Part shown: positions 23,880 through 34,120 of the stretch, one piece after another
How the letters are laid out: the number at the start of each line of letters is the position of its first letter
Numbering within the stretch: position 1 is the first letter of the stretch
Source of the DNA: Siphonodentalium dalli
Taxonomy: Eukaryota; Mollusca; Scaphopoda; Gadilida; Siphonodentaliidae
Reading direction: 5' to 3'
Length of the DNA: 64,000 nucleotides
Assembly (NCBI GenBank): GCA_032622095.1
Contig: CP136063.1
Coordinates: 82,065,980-82,129,979 of the forward strand
Translations under genes and position numbers: made by a program
The notes under the pieces: generated by a model
Databases searched by the model: none
Told to the model about the DNA's origin: nothing
The model's input: the letters and a program-made list of their open reading frames with translations, nothing else

Positions 23880-24990
23880 ACGCCGAATCAGCAACTGATC
23901 AGCAGGTTACCACCTAAAATTCTGATCAGCAGATTTCCCGATTTAAGTTGAACTCAAATATAACGACGATAGCCGGTTGTAGGTTGTGTAAATGACACGT
24001 AATATATGTGTTATATGCCAATACAGGAAGGGGACACCCTTTGACCGCCCGCCATGCCCGTTCAGCAGTTCAAAATCCCGTTCAGCAGTACGGCGACTGT
24101 AGTTCAGCAGATTATCGCGAACGCAGTTTAAAGGTACTCAATCCGATCAGAGGGTCCCCATCTCAACAGATTCCAACAACAACAATCCGATCAGAGGGTC
24201 CTATATTACTATTTCTTTGGCTTTTGGGGTAAAAAATATTTGATTCGAGCCGAGGAACCCATCAAACAAAGCTCAGAGTTAATAGATATTGATTTTTGAA
24301 ATTTGTTATTTTCTCGAGATGAGTACTAATAATTGCCCTTAACTTCGTAATCTGCTCGAGATGTGTACACCAAAACACTATTCAAACAGACAATGATGGA
24401 TAACTCTAAAATCAAGTGGTAATAATAACGCAATTTTGACTGTGTTCTGGGACAGAACGAATAGAAATAACGAAACTTCAAATATCGATATCTGATCACA
24501 CTGAGCGTTGATTCGGTAGATTCGTTGACTCGAATCAATTATTTTTTACCCCCAAAGCCAAATAAATAGTAATATGGGACCCTCTGATCGGATTGAGTAC
24601 CTTTAACTCAATTATAACGAAGTTAGCAGAGTTTAGGTTGTGCAAATGACTTGTAATTAATGTGCCATAACCAGATACATGGGTAGAAAACCATTTGGCC
24701 GACCTCCACCCCAGTTCAGCAGTTCATGATGGCGAGCAGTTCAGCAGATTCCCCGAACGCAGTTTAGCCGATTTTTAACGAGGATAGTCGGGTATATGTT
24801 GTGCAAATGACTTTTTATCGATGGTCCATCAGGAAATACAGGAAGAAAACACGATTTGACCGACCTTCACCCCAGTTCAGCAGTTCAAAATTCCGTTCAG
24901 CACTTTATCTGGAGCAGTTCAGCAGAATATCCAAATCTCAGTTTTTAACAAAGATATTCGGGTGGTGATGCAAATGACTTGTAATCGATG
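23880..24990. repeat. Tandem repeat J, about 160-177-bp period, interrupted by MITE B
   Basis: GTTGTG(T/C)AAATGAC recurs at about 23984, 24638, 24809 and, changed, 24965, each with CCAGTTCAGCAGTTCA-type blocks. Subtracting the inserted MITE (24128-24606) restores a spacing of about 177 bp between the first two units. Confidence 0.75.
24128..24606 (+). mobile_element. TTAA-inserted MITE family B, intact copy
   Basis: A 471-bp element (24132-24602) with TTAA on both sides and terminal inverted repeats of about 28 bp starting AGGTACTCAATCCGATCAGA, perfect at both ends. The flanking units of repeat J show the uninserted form (CGCAGTTTAGCC in the next unit). It encodes no protein. Confidence 0.88.
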
Positions 24991-26055
24991 GTCGATTGAA
25001 TTAGTGGCGACAATTTATTAAACCAGCTATTGCAATGCATACTTTATAAACTGAACCGGTGAATCACCTGAAATATGCATCGACGCAATTGGATTCTTTA
25101 AAATGTTTGTGGATTAGATTGAGTAGATTGCCAACAGTTGTACACCACAAGCATGCAGTGGATCGGGTAAATATGGGCCTCGGTGGATTGTGTGGTAAGG
25201 GGTATATGGATCATAAGCAGTCGAGCGATTTCGAAGCAGGTTCTAATCACAATAAGTGCGGATTTGTAGTACATTCGCATGATACAAAACCTGCAGCCTC
25301 AAGTTTCTAGGAGGCGAAACTACGTTGATACACCGTAGCGTGTCGCCCGGCATGTGTGGTCTATATACAAACTCCAAGCATGTTAATACTAAACGAATAT
25401 CCGATTAGCTGCATCATACGAACGGCAGCATTCACGTGCGTGATAAAGCCATCGCGTATATGCACACAATATTTCGAATATGTTATGGATTCATATTTCA
25501 GATGACATTCGCAGTCCAATTGATCAGTCTCAGATACACATAAAAACACTCGAAAACTCATCAGAACTCCTTAAGCGAAACGTATATTTACTCGGCGTTT
25601 GGTCACATCTTCATCTGTGCCGTTAACACCTATCTGGACCGACAGTGGTCCCTTCATATCTCGCGGATATTGAGAACGACACGGATTTTTTAAATTCTGT
25701 CAAATCCTATGCTTCATTGACAGATTCAACTATATACCGGCATTTGTTTTGGAAACGTGGAAGTCCAGGAACTATACTAGTGAATGGATGTTCTCGAAAA
25801 TTTGAGTGAGCAAAAGCAAAAACACCATTGAAGAAATTCGCCAAAAAAAATATCAATGGTTTGATCTGGGAAAACTGATTGACAACTGGTGGACATACAC
25901 ATACGATGCTCGATGTCTGTTTTACGATGAGAAACAAACATATCATATACGTGAAAATGACTTTCCCATTTCCTCGGCTTTGGCGATACCCTCGGCTTTG
26001 GCGATACCACGTAACAGGGGTGATCATGAATTCCGCTGAATGCATGTGCTTATCT
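24991..26055. other. Unannotated sequence
   Basis: A short frame at 25059-25310 has no recognisable domain. An 18-bp duplication (CTCGGCTTTGGCGATACC twice) lies at about 25975-26010. AGTTTCTAGGAGGCGAAACT at about 25301 is a direct copy of a site at about 23528. Confidence 0.4.
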
Positions 26056-26513
26056 CACGCCAGCCGTTGAGGCATGCCAATATCCCATAATATGTCAAAT
26101 ATAGCGAATTATCGAAATATGAAATACCACGAAAAAGCGAAATAGGAAAATACAGCGAAATTGCGGAATAAAAAATGCATCGAAATGACGAAATAGCGCG
26201 AATTATGAAATAAGAAATTATTTTTATTAACTAAATAACGGAGATATTTGAAGAAGTGTTTTTGACGAAATAACGGGCATATTTGGAGAAGTTTTTTTTT
26301 AAAGAGCGTACCCCAAATCTCCCCCAAGCCCACCCACCCAAGAGAAGAATTTTACTTATATTTCACCACAGTTGATCTATTGTGGTGTTGTTATTTCTAA
26401 TACAAATCGGCGTTATTTCGTAAATATACATTCTTTATAGAGTTATTACCCTGTGGCAATGTTACGATTTTAGCTTGTCAAAGAACATGTGGCATGCCTC
26501 AACGGCTGGCGTG
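26056..26513. mobile_element. MITE-like element with 24-bp terminal inverted repeats
   Basis: CACGCCAGCCGTTGAGGCAT at 26056 extends to a 24-bp repeat that is matched exactly by its complement at 26490-26513. The approximately 410-bp interior is AT-rich with GAAATA-type short repeats and no coding capacity. Confidence 0.75.
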
Positions 26514-27414
26514 GCATGCTACATACCCTATATCACTGAGGAATTTTAACTAATAGTTTGTATTACTACAGAGTAACATTGGTCTGTATCAGGTGCAAAT
26601 ACTTGTATATATGTAGCAATTATATTATATACTATAGCTGATGTGTCCGACTTCTTCCGGGCTATTTAGCGATTTCTTTACCAGAAACATGCATATGAGC
26701 GTATATGAGCGAGGTCAGGGTCAAGGTTTCACCAGATAAATTCTTTGTTGAAAATCTCTTGCCAATTTGGCTGGATCTATGCAATATCATAGTATATCGC
26801 ATGCAACACCTTTTATATCAGTAAAAAGCCATTACATATTTTCTTATCTCTCACTAGCTACATATCACTTGGCATCGCGCCAACAAAATGACCGCGCGTC
26901 TTTACATTGATTCAGGATAAATACGATTTCGACAAGCCGCGCATGACACCAACACCATACAATGCACAACGATTGCTTTGTTCGTTAAAATAAAATTATT
27001 GTCCAACCTCGTTGCACTAACGAAAATAGACACAAAAACAAAGAGGCAAATTGGGGGACCATATTGTCGCGTCTGAATCAACGCTCTAAATGTGTGCATT
27101 TTGCAGCTTCTTCTAAGGATTTTGATTTGTTAAAAATGCATAAAGCTCCAGTTTTTCTCATGTGATATACAAGATCTTCAACTCGTTATGTTGGCATATA
27201 AGATTTTATGAAACTCGTTTGATAAAATCGATTCACAACTCGTCTACGACTTGAAGATGCACTCAAATTAAAGTCCACTAACAGAATCAGTGTTAAAACC
27301 CCTTGAGTACCCGCTGGAAGATTTAAAGAATTCCTTTCCGGCGTAATGGAAGGATGAAGCTTGCGGTGCCACTAAGGAAGAATCAATTGCCGGGGTGTCA
27401 TTATGACGTACATT

Positions 27415-27580
27415 GGGGGAGGGTCTTATTCGTTCAGTCGGACGAGTCATAGGGGAGGGTTTTATTCGTTTTGTTTGGGAAAGCATGCTAAGGGAGGGTC
27501 TTGTTTGTTCAGTTGGGAGAGCTGTCATGTGAGGGTCATATTTGTTGGACGTGGACTGTGAGGCTGTATTATTCGTTTTT
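27415..27580 (+). promoter_or_regulatory. Upstream tandem repeats, candidate promoter region of gene copy 1
   Basis: Five degenerate copies of GGGAGGGTCTTATTCGTT occur every 30-40 bp (about 27416, 27453, 27492, 27530 and 27560), ending about 130 bp before the start codon. The same series precedes gene copy 2 (about 43710-43855). The stretch from the repeats to the ATG, including TAATTAGTTGCCCACACCAT, is strongly conserved between copies. No TATA box was seen. Regulatory function is inferred from conservation and position. Confidence 0.4.
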
Positions 27581-27708
27581 GTGTTGGGCGTGGTAGATCG
27601 AATGATCTTCTTCGTTTAATGTTGAAATAATTAGTTGCCCACACCATCTCGTGTTCACAAATCAGTTATTGTAACCTGAAGTTGTTCACTTGCTTCGAAA
27701 AAACAAAG

Positions 27709-28041
27709 ATGGCCGGCGGAGATTTCGCGAAGATTGCCATCTTCTCAGCTCTGACAATGTTAACTGTTTTCGGAGTTAATGCAGAATATTCGAACGACAA
27801 GTTCCGTACCGTAAAGAAGAAATTTGGCGGTACCATGGGTACGGGTTGTGGGTATCATGAGGAGATTCGCGCGCGGAGCCGTATTGCATGTAGCACTGCA
27901 TGTGCACAACATGGCCAATGCAATTCTGCTAATGCTATCAAGGACGACACCGGATATAGATGTGTGCTTTCATCATACCATACCAGCTTGAACTCGGACT
28001 CTCTCGTGGATTCTGAGAACTCGACATACATGGAAAGAGAG
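27709..28041 (+). CDS. PAN/IgGFc protein gene copy 1, exon 1 (signal peptide + PAN-like domain)
   Basis: The ATG (AAAG-ATG-GCC context) begins an N-terminus with an alanine/leucine-rich hydrophobic core and an expected signal-peptidase site after VNA at about residue 25, so the product should be secreted. Residues about 40-111 form a small cysteine-rich module with Cys at 47, 61, 65, 71 and 85; the phrases RIACSTACAQHGQC and RCVLS and an aromatic/acidic end resemble PAN/Apple domains, which bind proteins or carbohydrates. An N-S-T sequon lies at about 104. The exon is 333 nt (111 codons) and ends GAG before GTCAGT, a usable donor in phase 0. Reading on would give only about 11 more residues, and that tail is not conserved in frame in copy 2 because of a 1-nt indel, so I place the splice here. 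I infer it joins exon 2 at 34121. Without splicing, a secreted protein of about 122 residues would result. Confidence 0.72.
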
Positions 28042-28939
28042 GTCAGTATTAAATGTTATATGAGAAATAAGAGATGAATTGTATCCTAAATGTGTAATCA
28101 GAGTTCGAGGCTAATTATTTACAAAACCTAATTTACTTCGGGTTTTAGGTGGCCAATGTTTCCACCCACACATAGTTAACAGTTCCTGAGAGATGTGAAT
28201 TCAAATGACTGGATGCCACTGAACTGCAATCAGTGTAAACTAGTCATTGTTTAGGCAACATATATACTGTTGAGATTCAAAGAGGTCTACATGTAAAACT
28301 AGTACATCAGAATTATGTGACATGATTGTGTTTGAACCGAAAAATATTTCTAAAATCTTAACTAAATCCAAATATTAGTGAATTCTTCCGACAATTAAAC
28401 AACAGAAAGATAATATTGTACTTTATCACTGCCTACTAGTTCCAGTAAATTCACCACAGTAGAGAACATATGAATTTTATTTGAAAAGTGTTGTAAAAAA
28501 TGTGTTAATAAATACTATCTTTTCCTGCTAAATTAGCCAATACCTTCAATTTTTAAGCGCTACAACTTTTCGGTTAATCCATGAATATGAGGATATAGCT
28601 TCAATTATGGAAGATTAAGTTTCTGAAAACAATTGCCGTGACCATCAGTGTTGAAACTATTAGCCGTATGTGCGTTACTTTAACTTATAGTGTAACATGT
28701 TTGGAACAAGAAGCGGTACACCATGAAAGGAACACCAACATTATCTTGTTATTTTTTCAATAAGAAAATGACATTCTTTTGTATTATGTCTAGTTTATAC
28801 TTGAAATTTTGCCTTTAAACAGTATATACAAAGCAGAAAGCGATGTGAAATTAAAATTGAAATATACTTACATGTGTGATGAAGATTTTTCAACCGACGA
28901 TGTCGTTATATTGATAAAACGTATTTTGTGAATTTTAAT

Positions 28940-29365
28940 TTAAAGGTATACTCAATCCGATCAGACCCTCATAAATTACTATTTCTTTGGCTTCGGGGTT
29001 AAACAATATTTGATTCGAGTCGAGGAACTTACCCATCAACGCTCAGAGTGAACAGATATAAATTTTTGAAGTTTTGTGATTTCTATTGTTTGTGGCCCAG
29101 AAACACGCGGTCAATATGATGGTCTCGGTCAAAATTGCGTTATTGTTAACCATTTTATTTTAGAGTTATCCATCTTCGTCCGTTTGAATAAGTGTTTCTA
29201 TGGCAATTATTAGTACACATCTCGAGAAATAACAATCTTCAAAAATCAATATCTCATCACTCTGAGCTTTGATGGGTGGGTTCCTCGACTCGAATCAAAT
29301 ATTTTTTACCCCTGAAGCAAAGAAATAGTAATTTAGGGGTGCTTAATCGGATTGAGTACCTTTAC
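28940..29365 (+). mobile_element. TTAA-inserted MITE family B, copy in intron
   Basis: TTAA (28940-28943) is followed by AGGTATACTCAATCCGATCA and the body matches the intact copy at 24132. The right end reads ATTGAGTACCT followed by TTAC, so the right target copy has changed by one base. Confidence 0.75.
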
Positions 29366-30679
29366 CGAGGCGCTTTCCACATAGTTCTACATTGCCGTTT
29401 CAAGATTTACGTTCTGTCCTATTTCTTTTTCAATATAGCATAGTAAATAAGTGTTCGGATTGAGAAAACGTGGTCTTTTCATTTATGCATTTGTGTTGTT
29501 TGGTCCATAAGATTTCCTGGTAAATCAGACACTAGGTGTGCATATGGCCAAACATTATTCTACTTAAGAATTGATGTTGATTTGCTTGCGTTCCATAGAG
29601 TATGCGTTCCACACATGAAAATGTCTGACCAACTTGCATCCATACTCTATGGAACGCAACAAAATCAACATTCATTATTTATATTTACACTCAACCGAGT
29701 CAACTGGCAGATTAAAAGAGTTTTAAGCGTCCATTTCCAACGTTATTATCGTGGCTCGGAGCAAGTTGCGTCTACACAAAAATGGATGCAAGTTGGGGTC
29801 AGCGCGCGACGTCATGTGACGTAATTTCGACCAACAAATGTCCTGCATTCATGTTCCACAATAGGAATACACGTGTGAGTGTAAATATATGTATATAGAT
29901 AATGCTATCTCCTGCAAAATAAACACTTACAAATGAATAATTACACCCACTTCATTCTCTATAGTAAATTGCCGTTGAGTTTATCAAAGCTAATGTAATT
30001 ATATCGGATAATTACATTAGGTCGAGATTTTATCAGTGCAACAAAAACGACCCAAAAGTACTTGAGCGCAATGATATTTGTAGTCCGTTGCATAGTAACT
30101 AAGGACGCTATTTTCTTCACACACGCTTCGCATGCAGTACACATTTTTTTTCACGAACGGTATGAAAGCCAATAAAAGAATAATAAATAGATATCCAAAT
30201 AAAGACAATGCCGCAATGAAATAAACATTCCCAAGCTGTTTGCATAGTATAAATTTGGTCGTATTTGCGACGTTTCGTTTCGAAATGCATGGCTAAACTT
30301 ACACAACTTTTTTGTTTTCGTTTTATTTATTTACATTTTCACACCGCATAGGGTATGTCGATCATATGCATTATGATTTTTGAAAGACCACGGGAGCTAG
30401 GAACTTGATCAAATTGATCAACCACTGCCTTAATTAGGCTAATTAGCAATGTTTTGGTCATAATGCTGGGCCAACATTTGCTAATAAAAGGAAGTTATTG
30501 ATCAAGTTCCAAACTCCAATGGTATATCGGTAAGACCGTCACAATTTAAGTCCATGCATGCATGGTACCGTACATTATAATTTTCTGTCATGTCAACAAT
30601 TTATAAATTATATATATACTGTGATGAAATTTTTAATTATTGTTTACAAATATTCCCAAACATTGTACCCAGTCCCCTA
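29366..30679. other. Intronic sequence with small inverted repeat
   Basis: TTGCGTTCCATAGAGTATG at about 29585 pairs with its complement at about 29641-29659 around a 36-bp loop. The phrase AATGCTATCTCCTG near 29903 recurs at about 31930. No exon is recognised. Confidence 0.45.
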
Positions 30680-30750
30680 GATCATGCCATGAATCTCCAC
30701 TCTGGCTGATGCCCGTGTCTACGTCGTTAGCTAGAGTAGAGATTCATGGC
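30680..30750. repeat. Short palindrome, compact relative of the 6.1-kb composite ends
   Basis: GATCATGCCATGAATCTCCA on the left is paired with TAGAGATTCATGGCA on the right. The same sequence forms the outermost ends of the composite at 11114-17186. Confidence 0.65.
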
Positions 30751-30979
30751 AAAGTTTATTAAATTTGGTTTCATAGCTTCGGGAAAAACCCACTCGATCT
30801 ATCAATCGATCGATATTATTCGGACGGAAACGGGGCGAGTTGTCATCGGCTCAAGTCGTATTCGGACAGTGACTCTGTTACGGTCCGTTATTTGAGAACA
30901 TTTAGTTCCTTGTTTCAACCGTCTTTTAAGGGCGAAAATGTTTTTAAAATCAATATTTAACAATTAATGGTATAATTAT

Positions 30980-31132
30980 AAGGAATAATCTCGGGTTCCT
31001 AATGTAATTACACAGTCTAAAGGCATATGCCGAATCACAAACTCTTATAAATCGCTCGCGATTTATAGGTTTGTGACTCGGTATATGCCTTTAGACTATG
31101 TAATTACATTAGGAAACAGAGATTATTCCTTA
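30980..31132. mobile_element. Near-perfect 150-bp hairpin element
   Basis: AAGGAATAATCTC at the left and its complement GAGATTATTCCTT at the right enclose arms that pair almost completely, including AATGTAATTACA and AAAGGCATATGCCGA segments. The centre contains CGCTCGCGATTTATA. It has no coding capacity. Confidence 0.8.
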
Positions 31133-32762
31133 AGCATTACTGTAAACATGTTTTGGCTGCTACAAAGAGAGAATTATCACTACCATTTATCTGAAAATGC
31201 CCAGGTTTAGCCACTCGTATGTGTAACCTGTGTGTGTTGCTAGTGCATTGATATGGAGGTGCAAATATCAGCCCATCTTATTGCTAAACGTGTCTAAAAT
31301 AGGCGGATAGTTAGAACAAGCGGTCGCCACTTCGTCGACTCGATCAAACTAAGATTCTTCGGTACAGGAAAATACCATTATCCCACTTCATGCATAGCGT
31401 TGGCAGCTCGTTCGGTTGTTAGAATATTGGATATTCCTCTTTGCTAAAAGTTTCGTATCCCACACTTTGAACACAAACATCTGCATGGAATGACTCTGTA
31501 CGTGTACGCAAAAAAAAAAAACAACAACAAAAAGGTCACATGAGTCAGCTGACTTTCGTTGGTAATAGCAACACACGTTACAAGTTGCACGTAGGCGTAA
31601 CTGACTATGGATAATAGAGACCTTTCGCAAAACTCACGTTTACGATTACGGATACGAATAGGGTACTACGTCACCAACATGTGTGTACTTTCTAACCGTT
31701 GTCGTATTTTACTATCCGTAAGAACGGTTACGATTTCAGGGTTTCCATAATAAGCTCAAATACCACGTGAAATTTATTTATATATAACTCAGTTCGAGAC
31801 TGGTCATTATATCTCATGTAACCGTCCAGTTATATTGAGCTATGACCTCGGTGTGCTGTTTAGATTGGCAATCACTATGTTCGTCGTCATGAATCACGAG
31901 CTTCCAGCGAAATAAGATTGCTATTCACAAATGCTATCTCCTGGAAAATAAACACTTACAAATGAGCATTACTGTAAACATGTTGTGGCTGCTACAAAGA
32001 GAGAATTATCACTGCCATTTATCTGAAAATGCCCAGGTTTAGCCACTCGTATGTGTAACCTGTGTGTGTTGCTATTGCATTGATATGGAGGTGCAAATAT
32101 CAGCCCATCTTATTGCTAAACGTGTCTAAAATAGGCGGATAGTTAGAACAAGCGGTCGCCACTTCGTCGACTCGATCAAACTAAGATTATTCGGTACAGG
32201 CAAATACCATTATCCTACTTCATGCATGGCGTTGGCAGCTCGTTCGGTTGTTAGAAGATTGGATATTCCTCTTTGCTAAAAGTTTCGTATCCCACACTTT
32301 GAACACAAACATCTGCATGGAATGACTCTGTACGTGTACGCAAAAAAAAACAACAACAAAAAGGTCACATGAGTCAGCTGACTTTCGTTGGCAATAGCAA
32401 CACACGTTACAAGTTGCACGTAAGCTGACTGACTATGGATAATAGAGAGCTTTCGCAAAACTCACGTTTACGATTACGGATACGAATAGGGTACTACGTC
32501 ACCAACATGTGTGTACTTTCTAACCGTTGTCGTATCTTACTATCCGTAAGAACGGTTACGATTTCAGGGTTTCTATAATAAGCTCAAATAACAGGTGAAA
32601 TTTATTTATATATAACTCAGTTCGAGACTGGTCAATATATCTCATGTAACCGTCCAGTTATATTGAGCTATGACCTCGGTGTGCTGTTTAGATTGGCAAT
32701 AACTATGTTCGTCGTCGTGAATCACGAGCTTCCCGCGAAATAAGATTGCTATTCACAAATAT
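31131..32762. repeat. 832-bp-period tandem duplication in intron of copy 1
   Basis: CATTACTGTAAACATGTT starts at 31135 and again at 31967, and the two units of about 800 bp differ by few substitutions and short indels (for example AAATACCACGTG against AAATAACAGGTG). A short linker with AATGCTATCTCCTGG, copied from near 29903, sits between them. The two minus-strand open frames (31388-31630 and 32220-32405) are the same duplicated stretch and are not genes. Confidence 0.88.
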
Positions 32763-33599
32763 AGGTATCCCTGGCTGCAGACGACACAAAGCCAGTCTCC
32801 AAAAAATTGTCTATTTGGTAGCGAAAACGTTTCAGCATGGTGCACATCGCGTCGACTTTGATTCGATTCGATAGGACCATGCAAATCAGAAGTGATGCCC
32901 ATCAGAGCACATCAAACGTTTGTCGCATTTTATAAAGAGGTGATAGGCCTGTGAAACCGAAATCGCCTTCAAATCAACCGCGGACATGAATGGGCTTTGA
33001 ATGACGGCGTCGTGGTTTATGTCAGATCCAAATCTAGAAACCCCTCTTCCCCCATTGTGTCTATCAGATCATCCATGCTAACAACGCACTGAATTTCCAC
33101 CAAATATGACCTGGCATTTATACATGTATTGCCACAATATATTGCGAGAATCCCGGGTCGTACGTTGTGATTGGTCATATATAGTATTGAAAATACGCAG
33201 GTCATGATTATCGTAGTGTTGGAAATGAGACGCAACGTGAAGTTTTAAGGGACTGTATACCAAACACGCGCTTAGAGTTGTAAAAGTGGTACGAAATAAT
33301 GATGGTGCATTTTCGTCAAAACTCTTATCCATAGTCGTTTTGCGAAAGGACGTTTTGGCCATACGGATAGATTTACGGCTACCAATATCTATCCGTATTC
33401 GTAATCGTTAATGTAAGGATGCGAAAGGTCTCTATTAATGCTGAACCGACACGGGATTTAGTGATTACCAAGTGGGAAAAACTCACCCTACCTGATCATT
33501 CCGAATACAAATCGTTATAAAAAAGAATGCAAGTGAAGGATTAAATTTAACGACACGTTTGCACATGTAAAAGACTTGTTGAAATTTATCGGTTCCTAG

Positions 33600-34010
33600 T
33601 AACACCGATGGTCAAGTGGTCCTGTTGATTTGCTATGGTGTTGGTTGGACAAACTGATGCTGTTAAGAACATGTACCGTTATTTTTTCTAAAGTTGTCAT
33701 TTTCATAGCGTTTAGCTAATCTGAACGAATTTAAGAAAAGCCATTATCTGAACGAAACAATCACGAACCGACATACTTTTCTAAAATTCAATAATAACAG
33801 CGCCGATACTTGATTATGATCCAGCACACCCATTATTATTTTTTTTTTATAACATTTTTATACACGAACGGCTTTTCCTCGGTTCGTTCAGATTAGTCAA
33901 ACTAGTCACAATTATGACAACTTTAGAAAAAAAATAACCGTAAATTTGCGTAACAGCATCAGTTTGGCATCCCAGCATCATATCAAATCAGCATGACCAC
34001 TTGGCCGGGG
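33600..34010. mobile_element. Hairpin MITE G beside the exon 2 acceptor
   Basis: Outer ends GGTCAAGTGGTC and GACCACTTGGCC are inverted. Inner arms pair ACAAACTGATGCTGTTA and TTTTTTCTAAAGTTGTCA with their complements at about 33905-33975. Copy 2 has no such sequence at the matching place (after TTTATCGGTTCCTAGTAA, about 45720), so the insertion came after the duplication. Confidence 0.72.
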
Positions 34011-34120
34011 GAGGGGTGAATGTGGCCACCTCATCCCCCCTTATATAGTGGTAGCTTCGCGGATCGCAACTCCTTAAAAAAGTCCACGACACAATTCAAC
34101 GACTAATACTTTGGTTTCAG

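Larger units (their letters stand above)
28042..34120 (+). other. Inferred intron of gene copy 1
   Basis: It starts GTCAGT and ends in a pyrimidine-containing tract with CTAAT about 18 nt before CAG (34118-34120), a plausible branch site and acceptor. It carries a family B MITE, two hairpin elements, an 832-bp tandem duplication and a hairpin MITE next to the acceptor, which explain its length compared with the approximately 1.5-kb intron of copy 2. No exon-like frame shared with copy 2 was seen inside. Confidence 0.6.

Noticed and set aside
31388-32458. Duplicated minus-strand small ORFs
   Set aside because: Both copies are part of the 832-bp intron duplication, and the frames differ by indels in poly-A runs, so there is no sign of coding constraint.
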